A stretch of 64,000 bases of DNA. Source: Porphyra umbilicalis. Taxonomy: Eukaryota; Rhodophyta; Bangiophyceae; Bangiales; Bangiaceae. The DNA is taken from contig KV918875.1 of NCBI GenBank assembly GCA_002049455.2, forward strand, positions 15,128 through 79,127, written 5' to 3'. The position numbers and the translations under genes are program-made. Below are positions 31,046 to 42,457 of this stretch, piece by piece (position 1 is the first letter of the stretch; each line of letters begins with the position of its first letter). The notes under the pieces were generated by a model. It saw only the letters and a list, made by a program, of their open reading frames with translations, was not told the origin of the DNA and did no database searches.

Positions 31046-32985
31046 GCTTGCACATCGAATATGTCTCGGGAGAGTCACGTGACTCCGCAGGCAAACGGTC
31101 TACTAGCACGGGATAGTTTACATCTCTGACAGCTACGCAATGGGCAATACATAACTTCTAGTCTAAGTAGTACCGAATCGTCGTGGAGGCACCGTCTCGT
31201 TCGTTGCTGCTGCGGCCGGCACCTTCGTTTTCGTCTGCCGATGAAGCAACGCGGACCGGGATCGCTGCATGAGCAATATGTACCGATCCGAGCAGAAGCG
31301 GAAGGCTGATCATCGTATCAATGACTGTGCAAGTGATGGGTTCTTTTCACTGTCAGAGTCCCGTGTTCCACGCTTCGGGCCGGACTGCGTTGCACGAGTA
31401 CGGATATCCACCGTCTTTCACAATCAAGTCGGAACTGGGTGGTCATGTGTCCCTACGAAGTGGACGACATGTACAGGCGGTCGCCACGACGTCGGATTCT
31501 TCAATTCAAGAAGGCGCAAAGCGCAACGAACAGCTTCGGGCGTATGCTGAAGCATATTGTTAACAACTCGAGCAATAGCTATCAGCTATTGTATCCAAGC
31601 CCTGCAAATCCTCTGCGCGCCTAGGAGGCTGTCACGGCCACTCGAGGTGGAAGTGACAGTTTGCGAAGTCGTCTTGCTCGCCGGCACGCCGACCTGTTGC
31701 AAGATCGCCGCATTTGGGGTCCTTCGTCGTTTCTGCCACCGCATGGTCGCCCTCCCACCACCCCCTACTCGTACACACCTGTAAGGGCGTGATACCTGGC
31801 TGGCCCAACACCCTGGTGGAGCGGCAGTGCTCATGAACCATGTTGTCCGGTGGCAGAGGACAGTAAGAGTGCTCTGAGCCACTTCTGCACGTTGTCAATT
31901 TCCCGTGGGGCGTTTGACGAGAACACATGTTCCCCTGCGTCTGAGCACAAGACCGCCAAGCTCCGACGCCACTTCACTGCCGAGCAAAAACCACGACTCA
32001 GCCAGTCGAGCGACGACGAGCATTGCGCAGCTGCTTTGGACGCATGGGAGGCCTCCGTGCGGCAAGTCACGCCGCAGATGCAGCATCATGCCACCAAGAC
32101 CGTCTTGCCTCAAAAAAGGAAGTAGTGCACGTGGACGTGGGTGGGTTGGGTTTAGTAGATTCCTTTCAACGACATAGCATACAGCGCGCTCGAATGCCTC
32201 TCCCCATCAATTATGGCCGACAAAGCACATTTAACTCGCCAGCTGCACGCAATGCCCAACATTCACTGGATTCACTGGCCAAAGGTCGCGTCACATGAAA
32301 CTAGCGTGACACACACTCTGTTTTGGCCATCACTCCCGGTCCGCCCTTTGAAAGGCATAACAAATCCGCCCAAGTGCGACGATGCAGCCATCGTACTGTC
32401 ACAACAATCGTGCAGTTCCAGATTTGAAAACAACGATCTCAGCTTGAAAATAGAGTGACACACACCCAGTTTTGGCCATCTTGACCAGTACAGCCGAGTT
32501 CCTCGACTGAATTACCAGATCAACTTTCGAGAGAATTGCACGATCTCATTCGATCTGCGCCACTTGGTTTCAAGTTCATCACCCTCTATGAGGCGATCGA
32601 GACGTGATCAATCCAACGTATGCCATTGGTCAGCTTTAAGAAAAGTGCGGTGGCAGCCTCGTGGCTTGTCACTTCCGAGGTTTTGGTCAAGTGGGATAAT
32701 ACCAGCCTTGACTGCTGAGATTGAAAAGGCAAGACTCGAAAGTCAACCCCCCCCCCCCGTGCATGCGTACAGGTGCACGTTCTTCAGCCCTTACAGACAG
32801 AGTGCTGACAGAAGCCGCTCAGCGTGATGGACTGCTATCGGCTCATCATGAGGACTTCAACTCCCTGTACTGCCGGTGAGATGAGCGCCCATCTAGAAGC
32901 TCTGCTGTTTTCCTTTTGACGTTCTCATCGACATCTCCGTTCATAGGCGTGTTCGTGGGCGGGAATATTTCGCGCTTCTGGCACC
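31046..32985. other. Intergenic; short ORFs and a direct repeat
   Basis: No gene is recognised. A 91-codon plus frame at 31850-32125 ends in a charged stretch (FTAEQKPRLSQSSDDEHCAA) that could be the tail of a lost transposase. GTGACACACAC followed by GTTTTGGCCATC is present at about 32306 and again at about 32454, a direct repeat about 150 bp apart. Confidence 0.35.
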
Positions 32986-32989
32986 GTTC

Positions 32990-33320
32990 CCCCACGGCTG
33001 CCCGCCGCCCCATGGCCGCCCGCCGCCCCATGGCCGCCCGCCGCCCCATGGCCGCCCGCCGCCCCATGGCCGCCCGCCGCCCCATGGCCGCCCGCCGCCC
33101 CATGGCCGCCCGCCGCCCTATGGCCGCCCGCCGCCCCATGGCTGCCCGCCGCCCCATGGCCGCCCGCCGCCGCATGGCCGCCCGCTGCCCCATGGCCGCC
33201 CGCCGCCCCATGGCCGCCCGCCGCCCCACGGCTGCACGCTGAACCACAGCCGCCTGCCGCCCCACGGCTGCACGCTGCCCCACGGCTGCCCGCCGCCCCA
33301 CGGCTGCCCGCCGCTCAGTG
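32990..33320. repeat. 18-bp minisatellite, about 17 copies
   Basis: The unit GCCCCATGGCCGCCCGCC is repeated with few changes from 32996 to about 33230 and then with more changes. It contains an NcoI-like CCATGG palindrome. The frames over it code only for Met-Ala-Ala-Arg-Arg-Pro or Gly-Arg-Arg-Ala-Ala-Met repeats. Confidence 0.85.
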
Positions 33321-34483
33321 GCTGCCCGCCCCCCCGCGGCTGCCCGTCGCCACGCCGCTGCCCGCCGCCCCGCGGCCGCCAGCGGCCGCCCGCCCCGCGG
33401 CTGCCCACCCCTCCGCCGCTGCCTGCCGCCCCGCCGCTGCCCGCCGCCGGACGTCCCGCGGCTGTTCCGCCGCCCCGCGGCTGCCCCGCCGCCCCGCGGC
33501 TGCCCCGCCGCCCCGGCGCTGCCCGTCGCCTCGCGGCTGCCCACCGCCCCGCCGCGGCCCGCCGCCGGCCGCGCCGAAGAAAGCGGCCGCTTTCTTCTCC
33601 TCCGCCTCTGCCTGCCGCCCCGCCGCTGCCCGCTGCCCCGCCGCTGTTTGCCGCCGGCCGCCCCGCCGCTGCCCGCCGCCCTGCCGCTGCCCGCCGCCCC
33701 GCGGCTGCCCGCCGCCCCGCCGCTTCCCTTCGTCCCGCCGCTGCCCGCCGCTGGCCGCCGCTTCCCGGCCCCCCGCCGCTGCCAGCCGCCCCGCCGCTGC
33801 CGGCCGCCCCACCGCTACCCCCCCCTCCGCCGCTCCCTGCCCCCTGGCTGCCGTCGCGGGCGGCCGGCGGCGGCCGGAGGCGGCACCTCTTTTTGGGGAT
33901 GGTCGGCGACGGTGGCGACTGGCGGCCGCTGCTGGCGGGAGCAGCGGCAGGACGGGAGGGAGATGGGGCACGGCGGTTGGCGTCAGGGTGGGCGGTCGTC
34001 TAGGGGGCTGAACGGCCTCTGTGCCTGGGGCTGGCCATTGTTGGAGTGGGCGGGCTGTCGATGAGAGAGGCGGCTGGTGGCCGGCGGGGTGGTCAGTGGA
34101 GGGCGTGGTCGGCGGCGGGGGTGACCGGCGGCGGGGGTCGTCGACGGTAGGGTCGATTGGATGCGTGTCTGGGGGACACATAGCGATTTCCAGGGATAAC
34201 ATAGAGTTGTCTGGCTGCGTGCTACCTCTATGGGCGACTCGTAGGCACGAAACTGGGGTTCTAACTTGTATGGAGGCATGCTACGCTCAGTGGGCATCCT
34301 AAAACCATGCTGGTGTGGTTTTTTAGGGTCCGTAAAGAGTACATGATGTAGCAAAGCCAACGAACACAGAGAGTTGGCCAGCAGATAGGCAGGGCACCGT
34401 GGGGAGGTAGCGGCATATCGGGTCCCTGTGGGGTTGAAAGGGCGAAAATCGTAGAAAGGAAGCGTTTGTACGCTTAGAGCATT
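33321..34483. other. Degenerate GC-rich repeats, then unique sequence
   Basis: Up to about 33870 the minisatellite decays into CCGCCGCTGCCCGCC-like repeats. The rest is unique sequence with no recognised gene. Confidence 0.5.
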
Positions 34484-35215
34484 GTCAACAACTCAGGCTA
34501 TCTCTATCGGCTGTTCCATTCTAGAACCAAGTCCGCGTCCTTTGATAGCCACATGTACGTCAGCGGTTGGCTGCTTTGCTGTCATGAGTCTAAGTACCTG
34601 CAGGATCCCTTACACCACGTCCTTTCTTGCCCGATCAAGACGATATTTTCCGCCAGGACTTGATTCACTGCAGCGGCAGTTGACAACTGTGGTAAGCAGC
34701 CGTATTATCCATAACGAAGGCGCAGAGAACGCTCGTCGGCAGACGGACAACGAAACAGGTCAAAATGTGCAGCGCTTGATGACGTCCACGCCTAGCAGGG
34801 CGTCGCTGTAGGACCATTGCCATGTACGACAGCTCCTGCGGACGTTCCGGAACAGCGAGCATCTCTGCACAGAAGGAACTGGCAGTCAATCTTGCAGACG
34901 TGGCGCACACGTTTCAGCCACGTGCTACTATTTGGTGTGAAACGGGTCGTTGTTCCATTACATGGGCCAATCAGAGGCTCCCGTGAGATAGCCAAGGCTA
35001 TCCTAAAAGCTATTCCGACTCGAAATAGAAAAGCGATAGCCGCACAGCTATTCTTGGTCAGCGGAAGCCAGAATCAAGTAGGTAGTTCGATTTCCATGAC
35101 CCGAACAACGAAAGGTCTTCTTCGTCTAAAAAGTGGTGTTACATCGGACTTCAGGTGCTTAATAGGACACGTTGTGCAACGTGGCGTGAATATGGCGATA
35201 GCATCTCATTGTTAA
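34484..35215. mobile_element. Putative inverted-repeat element
   Basis: CATTGTCAACAACTCAGGCTATC near 34480-34503 is matched in inverse by GATAGCATCTCATTGTTAACAATG at 35193-35217. Several GATAGC/GCTATC motifs lie near each end. Similar end sequence (ATTGTTAACAACTCGAGCAA) also occurs at about 31555, and a weaker one at about 43400-43442, so this is a small family. No clear target-site duplication was seen. Confidence 0.4.
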
Positions 35216-35358
35216 CAATGCTGTTAGTGACTCACTTTTTTGTTCCCAGGTCCCTTCAAAGCACCACGTTCAAGTCTCCTTAGAAAAATGGTGTGTCGGT
35301 CAACTTCCGCCCGGACAAGTCGTTTGCTCCTCTCTCTCGCACCGGATGGAAGCAGGTA

Positions 35359-35530
35359 TTGCTGTCTTCCCAATTTTGGCCGATGTGGTCAAAGTCAAGA
35401 AGGGGTCTGGGTCAACTGCCCATTGGTCAATCAACTTTATCCGGCTGAGTGGATGGCTGAGACGCTGTTTCATACTGTTGATCACCCCTCTTGACATCGA
35501 CGGGATCGGCCAAAATTGGGAAGACAGCAA
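35359..35530. mobile_element. 172-bp TA-flanked MITE, copy 1
   Basis: It starts TTGCTGTCTTCCCAATTTTG and ends with the inverse CAAAATTGGGAAGACAGCAA. TA lies on both sides (35357-35358, 35531-35532). Copy 2 at 47024-47195 has the same length and nearly the same sequence, so both are recent. There is no ORF. Confidence 0.85.
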
Positions 35531-35702
35531 TAGCATGGCGATGACCAGACTATACGGACGCCGACCAAAGCTGCGCAGCATAGGTACAGGGTACTGTAAG
35601 AGATATGCTGTGCTGTTTTTTTTCGGAAGAAAACATGCAGAACTGCTGTAGGCAGCAAGAGAAGCGCAGAGCGCATCCCACTGGATTAAACAGTGTCAGA
35701 GC

Positions 35703-36150
35703 AAGTCTAGCCGTGCGCCATTGCGCTATCGCCATTTCGCCACATGTTTTGGCGATAGCACAGCGCATCTCTATCGGTCAATTCCTTCGCCATATCCATA
35801 AGTGGAGCCCCATCACCCACTTCGATGGCCCATGCCTCTTGAAAGGACAAAGGAGAGCCCTCCAGCACAAGAGATCGCCTTGCAATGTATCAAGTCCCCG
35901 CATGGGGTCGCTGAAGGATGGGGCCGTTGACAACTTAATCCTGGTGGACAAGAGACATCTGTCACCCCATCATGCCATTGGCCCACGTATATGGCGAAGA
36001 GGGTATCTTTCGCTATCCTTCTCGCTATCCTGTGCAGATTTGGCGAAGGCGATGGCGCAATGGCGAGGAATATGGCGAAATGGCGCACCGATAGAGATGC
36101 CCTTCGCCATCCGCCGTCGCAGAATGGCGAAATGGCGCACCGATAGACTT
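35703..36150. mobile_element. Putative element with TGGCGAAATGGCG arrays
   Basis: AAGTCTAGCCGTGCGCCATT at 35703 is matched in inverse by AATGGCGCACCGATAGACTT ending at 36150. Near both ends lie many copies of TGGCGAA/TTCGCCA and CGATAG/CTATCG, in both orientations. No target-site duplication was found. Confidence 0.5.
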
Positions 36151-36289
36151 GGTCTCAGAGAAAACACGTGATCCACTGGACTGAGCGGTGTCAGTGGCGA
36201 TCTACCGACCACACGGTATCTGAAACACTGTCAGAAGGTGCCCACTAACACTGCGTGGTGGCAGTACATCGCCCTCGACTGCTGACTTC

Positions 36290-36620
36290 CTCCACTGCCG
36301 CTGCCTCCCCCCCTGCAGCTGCTTTCTCCCAATGCATCTGCCTTCCCCCACCGCCGCTGCCTCCCCCAATCCCTGCTGCGCCCCCCCATCCCCGCTGCAT
36401 CCCCCAATTCCTGCTGCCGTTCCCCTTCCTTGCTGCCTCCCCTCGTCCCTGCTGCCTTTTGGCACAAGTTTTGGCCATCCCTGCCAGTGCTTCGCCCCCC
36501 GCAGCTGCTGCCCCTCTCTCCCACCGGTGCTGCCCCCCCCGCCACTGGTGCTGCCCCCCCCCAACCGTGCTGCCCCCCCCCCACCCGTGCTGCCCCCCCC
36601 CTACCCGAGCTACCCCCCAC
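36290..36620. repeat. C-rich minisatellite (GGTGCTGCCCCCCC type)
   Basis: Imperfect units such as CACCGGTGCTGCCCCCCC and CTGCTGCCTCCCC have a period near 20-23 bp. The same unit type appears at 41745-41860. The stretch 36621-37069 that follows holds no recognised gene. Confidence 0.65.
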
Positions 36621-37069
36621 GCCTAGTTTAGGCCCAGTGTATCCGCTCTTACGGGTTTTTGAAGGCTTTGCTGCACATGGTTGGCTCCTACATCCCAATG
36701 CAACTTCTCATTGGGCGACTGCCTTCATGTCAGTTATTTTCTATCGTCTGTTGAAAGGAAGCGTACTTATTTCGCCAGATCGCGACGTGGCCAATCCCAC
36801 CAGCGCTCAAGGACCAGCACGGGACGATGGCGAGCGAGTCGCTTTCGGTCGTTGCGCGAATCTTGAATAGGTCGCGTTGGAGGTTGGCACAACGGAATCG
36901 AGCTCGCACCAACGAGTGCCTGGCGCTCCGGCGGCAAGAACGGCATAGCTCCGCCCCTACTGGACCATGTGAGCTCCTCTTGAGCTTCATACGCTGGGCT
37001 TCAACTCACGATGCTATGCATGCGCACCACGTCGAAGAACAGTGGCACACAAAAAAGATAGTCGGAGAG

Positions 37070-38225
37070 CCCCTGGCGCCCGTTTCTCGGGCCATATGGG
37101 GTCGGCAAAGAGGGGGAACCTATGGAATACACTTTCTGAGGCCATATTCGTGCTCAGCGCACATGCTTTACCCGGAGTGGCATAGGGGGAGGTCCCAAAA
37201 CACCGACGGTCGGTGATAACGACCCCCCCCCCCCCCCTGGTGCGATTTTGGTAGGCCGCACTGGTGCAAGGCAGGTCATAACTCCTGCTGTGTTGGTCCG
37301 TTGGTGGGTTTCTGTAGCTCGATGCGTGCGTCTCGACGCCTCTATGCTGAGAATATCAGAACCGCCTGTGCATTATGTCGCACACGAAAGGTAGGCATGG
37401 TGCCCCGGGCGCCCGTTTATCGGGCCATGTGGGGTCGGCAAAGAGGGGGAACCTATGGAATACACTTTCTGAGGCCATATTCGTGCTCAGCGCACATGCT
37501 TTACCCGGAGTGGCATAGGGGGAGGTCCCAAAACACCGACGGTCGGTGATAACGACCCCCCCCCCCCCCTGGTGCGATTTTGGTAGGCCGCACTGGTGCA
37601 AGGCAGGTCATAACTCCTGCTGTGTTGGTCCGTTGGTGGGTTTCTGTAGCTCGATGCGTGCGTCTCGACGCCTCTATGCTGAGGATATCAGAACCGCTTG
37701 TGCATTATGTCGCACACGAAAGGTAGGCATGGTGCCCCGGGCGCCCGTTTATTGGGCCATATGGGGTCGGCAAAGAGGGGGAACCTATGGAATACACTTT
37801 CTGAGGCCATATTCGTGCTCAGCGCACATGCTTTACCCGGAGTGGCATAGGGGGAGGTCCCAAAACACCGACGGTCGGTGATAACGACCCCCCCCCCCCC
37901 CCTGGTGCGATTTTGGTAGGCCGCACTGGTGCAAGGCAGGTCATAACTCCTGCTGTGTTGGTCCGTTGGTGGGTTTCTTTAGCTCGATGCGTGCGTCTCG
38001 ACGCCTTTATGCTGAGGATATCAGAACCGCTTGTGCGTTATGTCGCACACGAAAGGTAGGCATGGTGCCCCGGGCGCCCGTTTATCGGGCCATGTGGGGT
38101 CGGCAAAGAGGGGGAACCTATGGAATACACTTTCTGAGGCCATATTCGTGCTCAGCGCACATGCTTTACCCGGAGTGGCATAGGGGGAGGTCCCAAAACA
38201 CTGACAGTCGGTGATAGCGACCCCC
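37070..38225. repeat. Tandem array of an approximately 333-bp unit
   Basis: The block GGGGTCGGCAAAGAGGGGGA ... CACCGACGGTCGGTGATA recurs four times, with its last bases near 37217, 37550, 37882 and 38215, giving periods of 332-333 bp. Copies differ at only a few positions apart from the length of a C-run of about 14-16. Each unit also contains a perfect CACCGAC-GGTCGGTG palindrome. It lies 220 bp from the 3' end of the transposase-like gene. Confidence 0.9.
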
Positions 38226-38445
38226 GCCCCGCTCAGGGCGCGATGTTCGTTGGCCGCACGATCAAACGACGGGCCATGCCTCACACAGAGTCTGTCCATA
38301 TGCCCGCTTGAGTAGCTCCTGGCATGGAGCTCCAGGGGCGTCTCGCAGGGTTCATACTGGCCGGCCAGTAGGATGCTGAACACACGTGATCATCGGGGTG
38401 CCCCTTTGGTCTCGTTTCTGTTCAGGAAGACGTCTCATCCTTTAA

Positions 38446-41271
38446 TCATACACTCTGCTGACTAACACGCTTGAGATAGGCTCCTACGGTCTTGGCAGCC
38501 TCCTCAGTAATGCCCACCGCCCACTTCAGCCGCTTCTTGGCCGCCTTCGCGCTCTCGGCGGCGCACTCCGGCAACGCCGGCTTGTTCTCTCGACGCCGTT
38601 TGTCGGTTGCCTTCGTGGCTTTGCGGGCCCCAGCCGCGGCCGACCTCCGCGTCGCCACGTAGCGTGCGAGGACATCCGCACCCGCCTCGCGCGCCAGAGC
38701 CATTGCCCTCATAAATCCTGCTGCCCGCTCCAACTCCGTTGCGCCCGGATACTTGACAGCATTCTGCCCGTACCTACCATGCCATGCCTCCAGCCCCTGC
38801 TCCCCATAAAGACCAATGCTGCCCCACAGCTCCAGAAAGTCTGGAGCGTGGAACATCAAAATGTGGAGCTTTGGGGAAATGGAAAGCCAGCCAAAGCTCC
38901 CCTTCAGCAGGGTGACCATGGCGGACGTATCCGCACGAAAAGCCACGACCTCCTCGGCAGGGATGATGGCGGCGCGGTTCAGGGTCTTGCGGACCCTGTT
39001 CCATAGCGACCAGGCCTTCTCGTAGGCAGCCAGGTGCTCTGGCGAGACCTTGCCCACGAGAGCGGCACACACCAGGGCGCTGTTGTCGCCGATGTTGTGG
39101 CAATCTCGTCCAATAAACAGCCCGCCATGGAAGTCGGTAGGACGGACGCGTACTCTCTCATGAAGCAGCCCAACCAGCTCCAGCGCAAAGTCGGTGCCCG
39201 CTTGCCGTCCGGCGGCAGCGCCGTCAGTCGCGCTCCGGTACACCATCACCGTCTCCACAGCAAGTCGAAGGAATCGGTGGTTAATTCCTTGCGTTGTGTG
39301 CAGAGGAATTGGTACAATTTGGCGGGGGTCAATCCCAAGCAGGGGACTCCGCGCCACCGAGCAATGATGATCCGGCGTGCCAGGCATGGCAATAGTCCGC
39401 GTCGCGTTGTCCATCACCATGCGGTCCGCAAAGTGCGCGCCCTCTCGCAGGTTCCCGCTGCCACTTACATCTTGAAGCGTCCCGTGTGTGGCGTCCAGCA
39501 GCGCCTGCTTGACACTCGGCGACCGGGTGCGCTTACACATCAGACAGGGTTGCGTGGCGGTCGCACCCTTGTGGCCAAGGAAACAGCACTGCGCGTCGTA
39601 GTCGCACCCGAACATCAGCCGCACCGGACGTCGCGCACCATGCACCATGACGTCGTCACGCAGGAGGGCGTCAATTTGCGGCAGGTGCGTCTCCATCATG
39701 GCGGCCAGGGCTTCGTACTTGTCGTTGTCACACGGGCAAACTCCGACCAGGATGGTGTTCGAGGGGCTATTCGGGTGCGCCTGGTTAATAATTGAAGCCA
39801 CAATTTTCACCGTCCCAGGATCTCCGCCCTTGTCCAGACCGACAACGATCTGCACGTCCGGTCCCGACGTGGCGGGCGAGCCAGGAAAGGCGACCGCTGC
39901 TGCGGCAACACCGGGTGCGGCGGTCGCCGCGTCGTTGAGCGCCGCCAAGGCATTGGTCGGCCTCTCCACGAACAGTCCGCCGTCGCACAGGGCCGACACG
40001 CGCTCCTGAATGGCCGCGGTAAGTGAGACAAGATGAGCCCCCGAGCCTGTCACGACCACCTTCTTGCCAGGCAGCGCGGACAGCTCGCGCCGCTTAGCAC
40101 GCAGTATAGGCAGGCTGCAGAGGCCGCTGGCGGCCCCTCCGAGTGCCAATCTCCAGCGGTTGAACCCAACGTTGCTCATGGACAGAGCCGCCACAAGGCC
40201 CACCTGCTCGGTGACAGAGAGTTGGACGGCACCGCGCGAGGGCCGCGTCCTGCAGCGCTTGGTCTTCGCCACCCCAACCTGCGCCCCCCCCCCTTGCAGC
40301 CGACGCGCCGCCTCGCGGCGCTTGTTTGTCTGGCTCGTTTTGACCTGGGCCTTCCTCCTCGACAGCTGTCGTAGGTAGACGCGCACGCTTCCATTCTTGT
40401 GTCGGAGGCGGATCTCGGGGCGGTCACCACGCCACAGAATTGCACTTGCAATGTCCTCAAGTGTCGACTTGTCCTGCTCCCGGTCGTAATTCCCGGCCCT
40501 GAGACCATCAAGGAATTCCCGACAACTGGGAAGTGCCGGCAGCTTGGTCGCCGACGACGGTGGTGGTTGGGTGGGCTCACTACTGGGCTCGCCACCAGAG
40601 GCAAACAACAGCCGTCGACGCGCGTCGACTGGGAGCTCCTGCGGCTGTGCACCTTCCCCCACGTGTGAGGGGGAGACCGCGCGGCGGCGCTGCCCCAGCG
40701 ACTCCGCTCTTGCGGCTGCCTGCCGCTCCCCGCCCAAGCGGTCGACCGTCCCCGACGAGGCGCCGTCTGGAAAGCCCGTCGAAACGCCCATGCTAGCCGA
40801 CTGGGTGCCGACCGACAGTGCAGAGCCGAGCCAGCCGTCCTGAGGCATACAGGGGGAGGGGGGAGCTGGTGCTTGCCCTAGGTGGGGCAGCAGGCGCGGG
40901 GCGAGCGGAACGCCAGGGGTGGGTACGCCCGCGGTAGGGGAGCGGGGGGGCAGGGTAGTGGCCGACAGAGAGGGAGCCAGATCGCGACGTGCCGCCCTCT
41001 TGCGCCGAGCGCAGCACCTGTCGCAAAGACCGAGGGGGGTCCCTGTGCTGTGCAAACCCAATGCCGCCGCCCCACGCTTGCACGCGACGACTGGAAGGCG
41101 CGCAACGAGGTCTGGAGAGGAGCCACTAGGGCAGGTCTTGGCCCAGTCGCGCCAATCAGCCATTCCTGATGTAGGTTTCAGGAGAAGGCGCGCGCAGTCG
41201 ACGCAAAGGTACGCCCATATCGTGCCTCCAAAGGACTGCACGACGTCTACTGTGGTTGCCCTGTTTCCCAT
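38446..41271 (-). CDS. Large transposase-like protein, family unassigned
   Basis: The frame codes for 941 residues without interruption and has no intron. The N-terminal 130 residues hold paired cysteines (LCVDCARLL, VACKRG, GLCDRCCARRKRAARR), probably a zinc-binding DNA-contact region. A Ser/Pro-rich linker and a basic patch (KTSQTNKRREAARRL) follow. The core reads VQIVVGLDKGGDPGTVKIVA, SNTILVGVCPCDNDKYEAL, LMFGCDYDAQCCFLGHKG with PCLMCKR, VPIPLHTTQGINHRFLRLAV, GLFIGRDCHNI, and SPKLHILMFHAPDFLELWG with YGEQGLEAWHGRYGQNA, then a Lys/Arg/Ala-rich tail. Asp in LDKGG and CDYDA and Glu in GEQGLEAWH are candidates for an acidic catalytic triad of an RNase H-like fold. I infer a DNA transposase from this plan, but I cannot name the superfamily and found no terminal repeats. 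Confidence 0.6.
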   Translation of the reverse strand: MGNRATTVDVVQSFGGTIWAYLCVDCARLLLKPTSGMADWRDWAKTCPSGSSPDLVARLPVVACKRGAAALGLHSTGTPLGLCDRCCARRKRAARRDLAPSLSATTLPPRSPTAGVPTPGVPLAPRLLPHLGQAPAPPSPCMPQDGWLGSALSVGTQSASMGVSTGFPDGASSGTVDRLGGERQAAARAESLGQRRRAVSPSHVGEGAQPQELPVDARRRLLFASGGEPSSEPTQPPPSSATKLPALPSCREFLDGLRAGNYDREQDKSTLEDIASAILWRGDRPEIRLRHKNGSVRVYLRQLSRRKAQVKTSQTNKRREAARRLQGGGAQVGVAKTKRCRTRPSRGAVQLSVTEQVGLVAALSMSNVGFNRWRLALGGAASGLCSLPILRAKRRELSALPGKKVVVTGSGAHLVSLTAAIQERVSALCDGGLFVERPTNALAALNDAATAAPGVAAAAVAFPGSPATSGPDVQIVVGLDKGGDPGTVKIVASIINQAHPNSPSNTILVGVCPCDNDKYEALAAMMETHLPQIDALLRDDVMVHGARRPVRLMFGCDYDAQCCFLGHKGATATQPCLMCKRTRSPSVKQALLDATHGTLQDVSGSGNLREGAHFADRMVMDNATRTIAMPGTPDHHCSVARSPLLGIDPRQIVPIPLHTTQGINHRFLRLAVETVMVYRSATDGAAAGRQAGTDFALELVGLLHERVRVRPTDFHGGLFIGRDCHNIGDNSALVCAALVGKVSPEHLAAYEKAWSLWNRVRKTLNRAAIIPAEEVVAFRADTSAMVTLLKGSFGWLSISPKLHILMFHAPDFLELWGSIGLYGEQGLEAWHGRYGQNAVKYPGATELERAAGFMRAMALAREAGADVLARYVATRRSAAAGARKATKATDKRRRENKPALPECAAESAKAAKKRLKWAVGITEEAAKTVGAYLKRVSQQSV

Positions 41272-41744
41272 TCACAATAACCAGAAAAAAGGGGGGGGGG
41301 GTACGTAGATAGTACGCGGAAAATGTGAGTGTCTCTGTTGCAGTCTGCAGGACCCAGCCGCTCCCCCCCCCTCCCCCCGCTCCGCTGCGGGCTGCTCCTC
41401 ACAAAACGGTCGCACTTACATCCGGTCTCCATCGTCGTCCGCCATATTGCACCCCTCCACAGCAGGAAGACAACCAGTCGGCGATCGTATGGGCTCGGGG
41501 GCCTCTGGAACGCCTGCAGGCGACCGGCGTGGAAACGAGCGGGCAAAAAAACGCGGGCAACACGTGATCCGGCGGATCACGGCTCAATCCATTGCTCATC
41601 CTCTCCGGTCAGCCACCCCTCTCACAGGGGCATTGAAGGCCTATAAAATTGGGACGCGTCCCAAATCGCCCTCGACCAGTGGTATTTTAGCACGTTGCAG
41701 CTCTGTCGTGTGTAATGCTCAGACCCGTAAGAGTCACCTTAACT
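41272..41744. other. 5' flank of the transposase-like gene
   Basis: This presumably holds its promoter. A G-run at 41288-41300 and short palindromes such as GGGACGCGTCCC (41651) are present. No gene is seen. Confidence 0.4.
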
Positions 41745-41860
41745 AGGCGTGCCCCCCCCCCCGCTGGTACTGCCCGTCCCCACCGGTGCTGCCCCCTTCC
41801 CACTCCAGCTGCCCCCCCCCCCCACTAGAACTGCCCACCTCCACCGGTGCTGCCGCCCCC
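41745..41860. repeat. C-rich minisatellite, second locus
   Basis: Units of the type CCACCGGTGCTGCCCCC alternate with CTGCCC blocks, the same kind of repeat as at 36290-36620. The following 41861-42457 has no recognised gene. Confidence 0.6.
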
Positions 41861-42457
41861 CGAATGAGTGCTATCGCTTCTGCCTGGGTTGAGCCAACGG
41901 CTGCAGCCACACCAGCGACCGTTGTCACGAAATTGTGGTGGCAAGGGCACCTGGGTCAGGAAAAGGAGGGAGCCGGCGGCCCCCATTGGCGGCCGTGGTC
42001 GCCCACCCTTGGCCGGGACGACGAGCAACGACTGTCAAGGCCGGGGGCGGTGGTGGTGGCTCGCCCATGTGCGGGGCGGCGAGCGGCTGCGGACCGTGCA
42101 TCATCTGATGGCCTACCTGGCAACGTCGCTGGGCAACGACCACGCCGACGAGCCGACAGGAATCTACAGTTGAAAATAGAATCAACGGTAGCAAATGTAT
42201 CGAAATCCTCGAATCCCATACAGTATATGGACACAAGGACGTGGTTGCAGTGAACAAGTACAACACCCCCCATTCTCCCCCGCCTATCCAGTCAACCCCC
42301 CCTTGCCTGTTTTCCCACGGAAAGGCAAGGCTGGCTGTATCTCGGTTCTTTTGGTGATGTGCTGGCCCAATGAGCTATTGAAGAAGGCATGCTCGCGAGT
42401 ACTCTCTCGTGTCAAAAACGTCGGTCGGATGTAACCCTTGACTTCGTGCTCATCGAG

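Noticed and set aside
32846-33544. 232-codon Ala/Arg/Gly ORF on the minus strand
   Set aside because: It is the translation of the 18-bp minisatellite and its flanks.
37070-38225. Regular repeats considered as a CRISPR array
   Set aside because: The unit is about 333 bp with no short repeat/unique spacer pattern, no cas genes, and the DNA is eukaryotic.
38446-41271. RAG1/Transib identity for the large transposase-like ORF
   Set aside because: A general acidic-residue plan is similar, but I could not match the diagnostic RAG1/Transib blocks, so the superfamily is left open.
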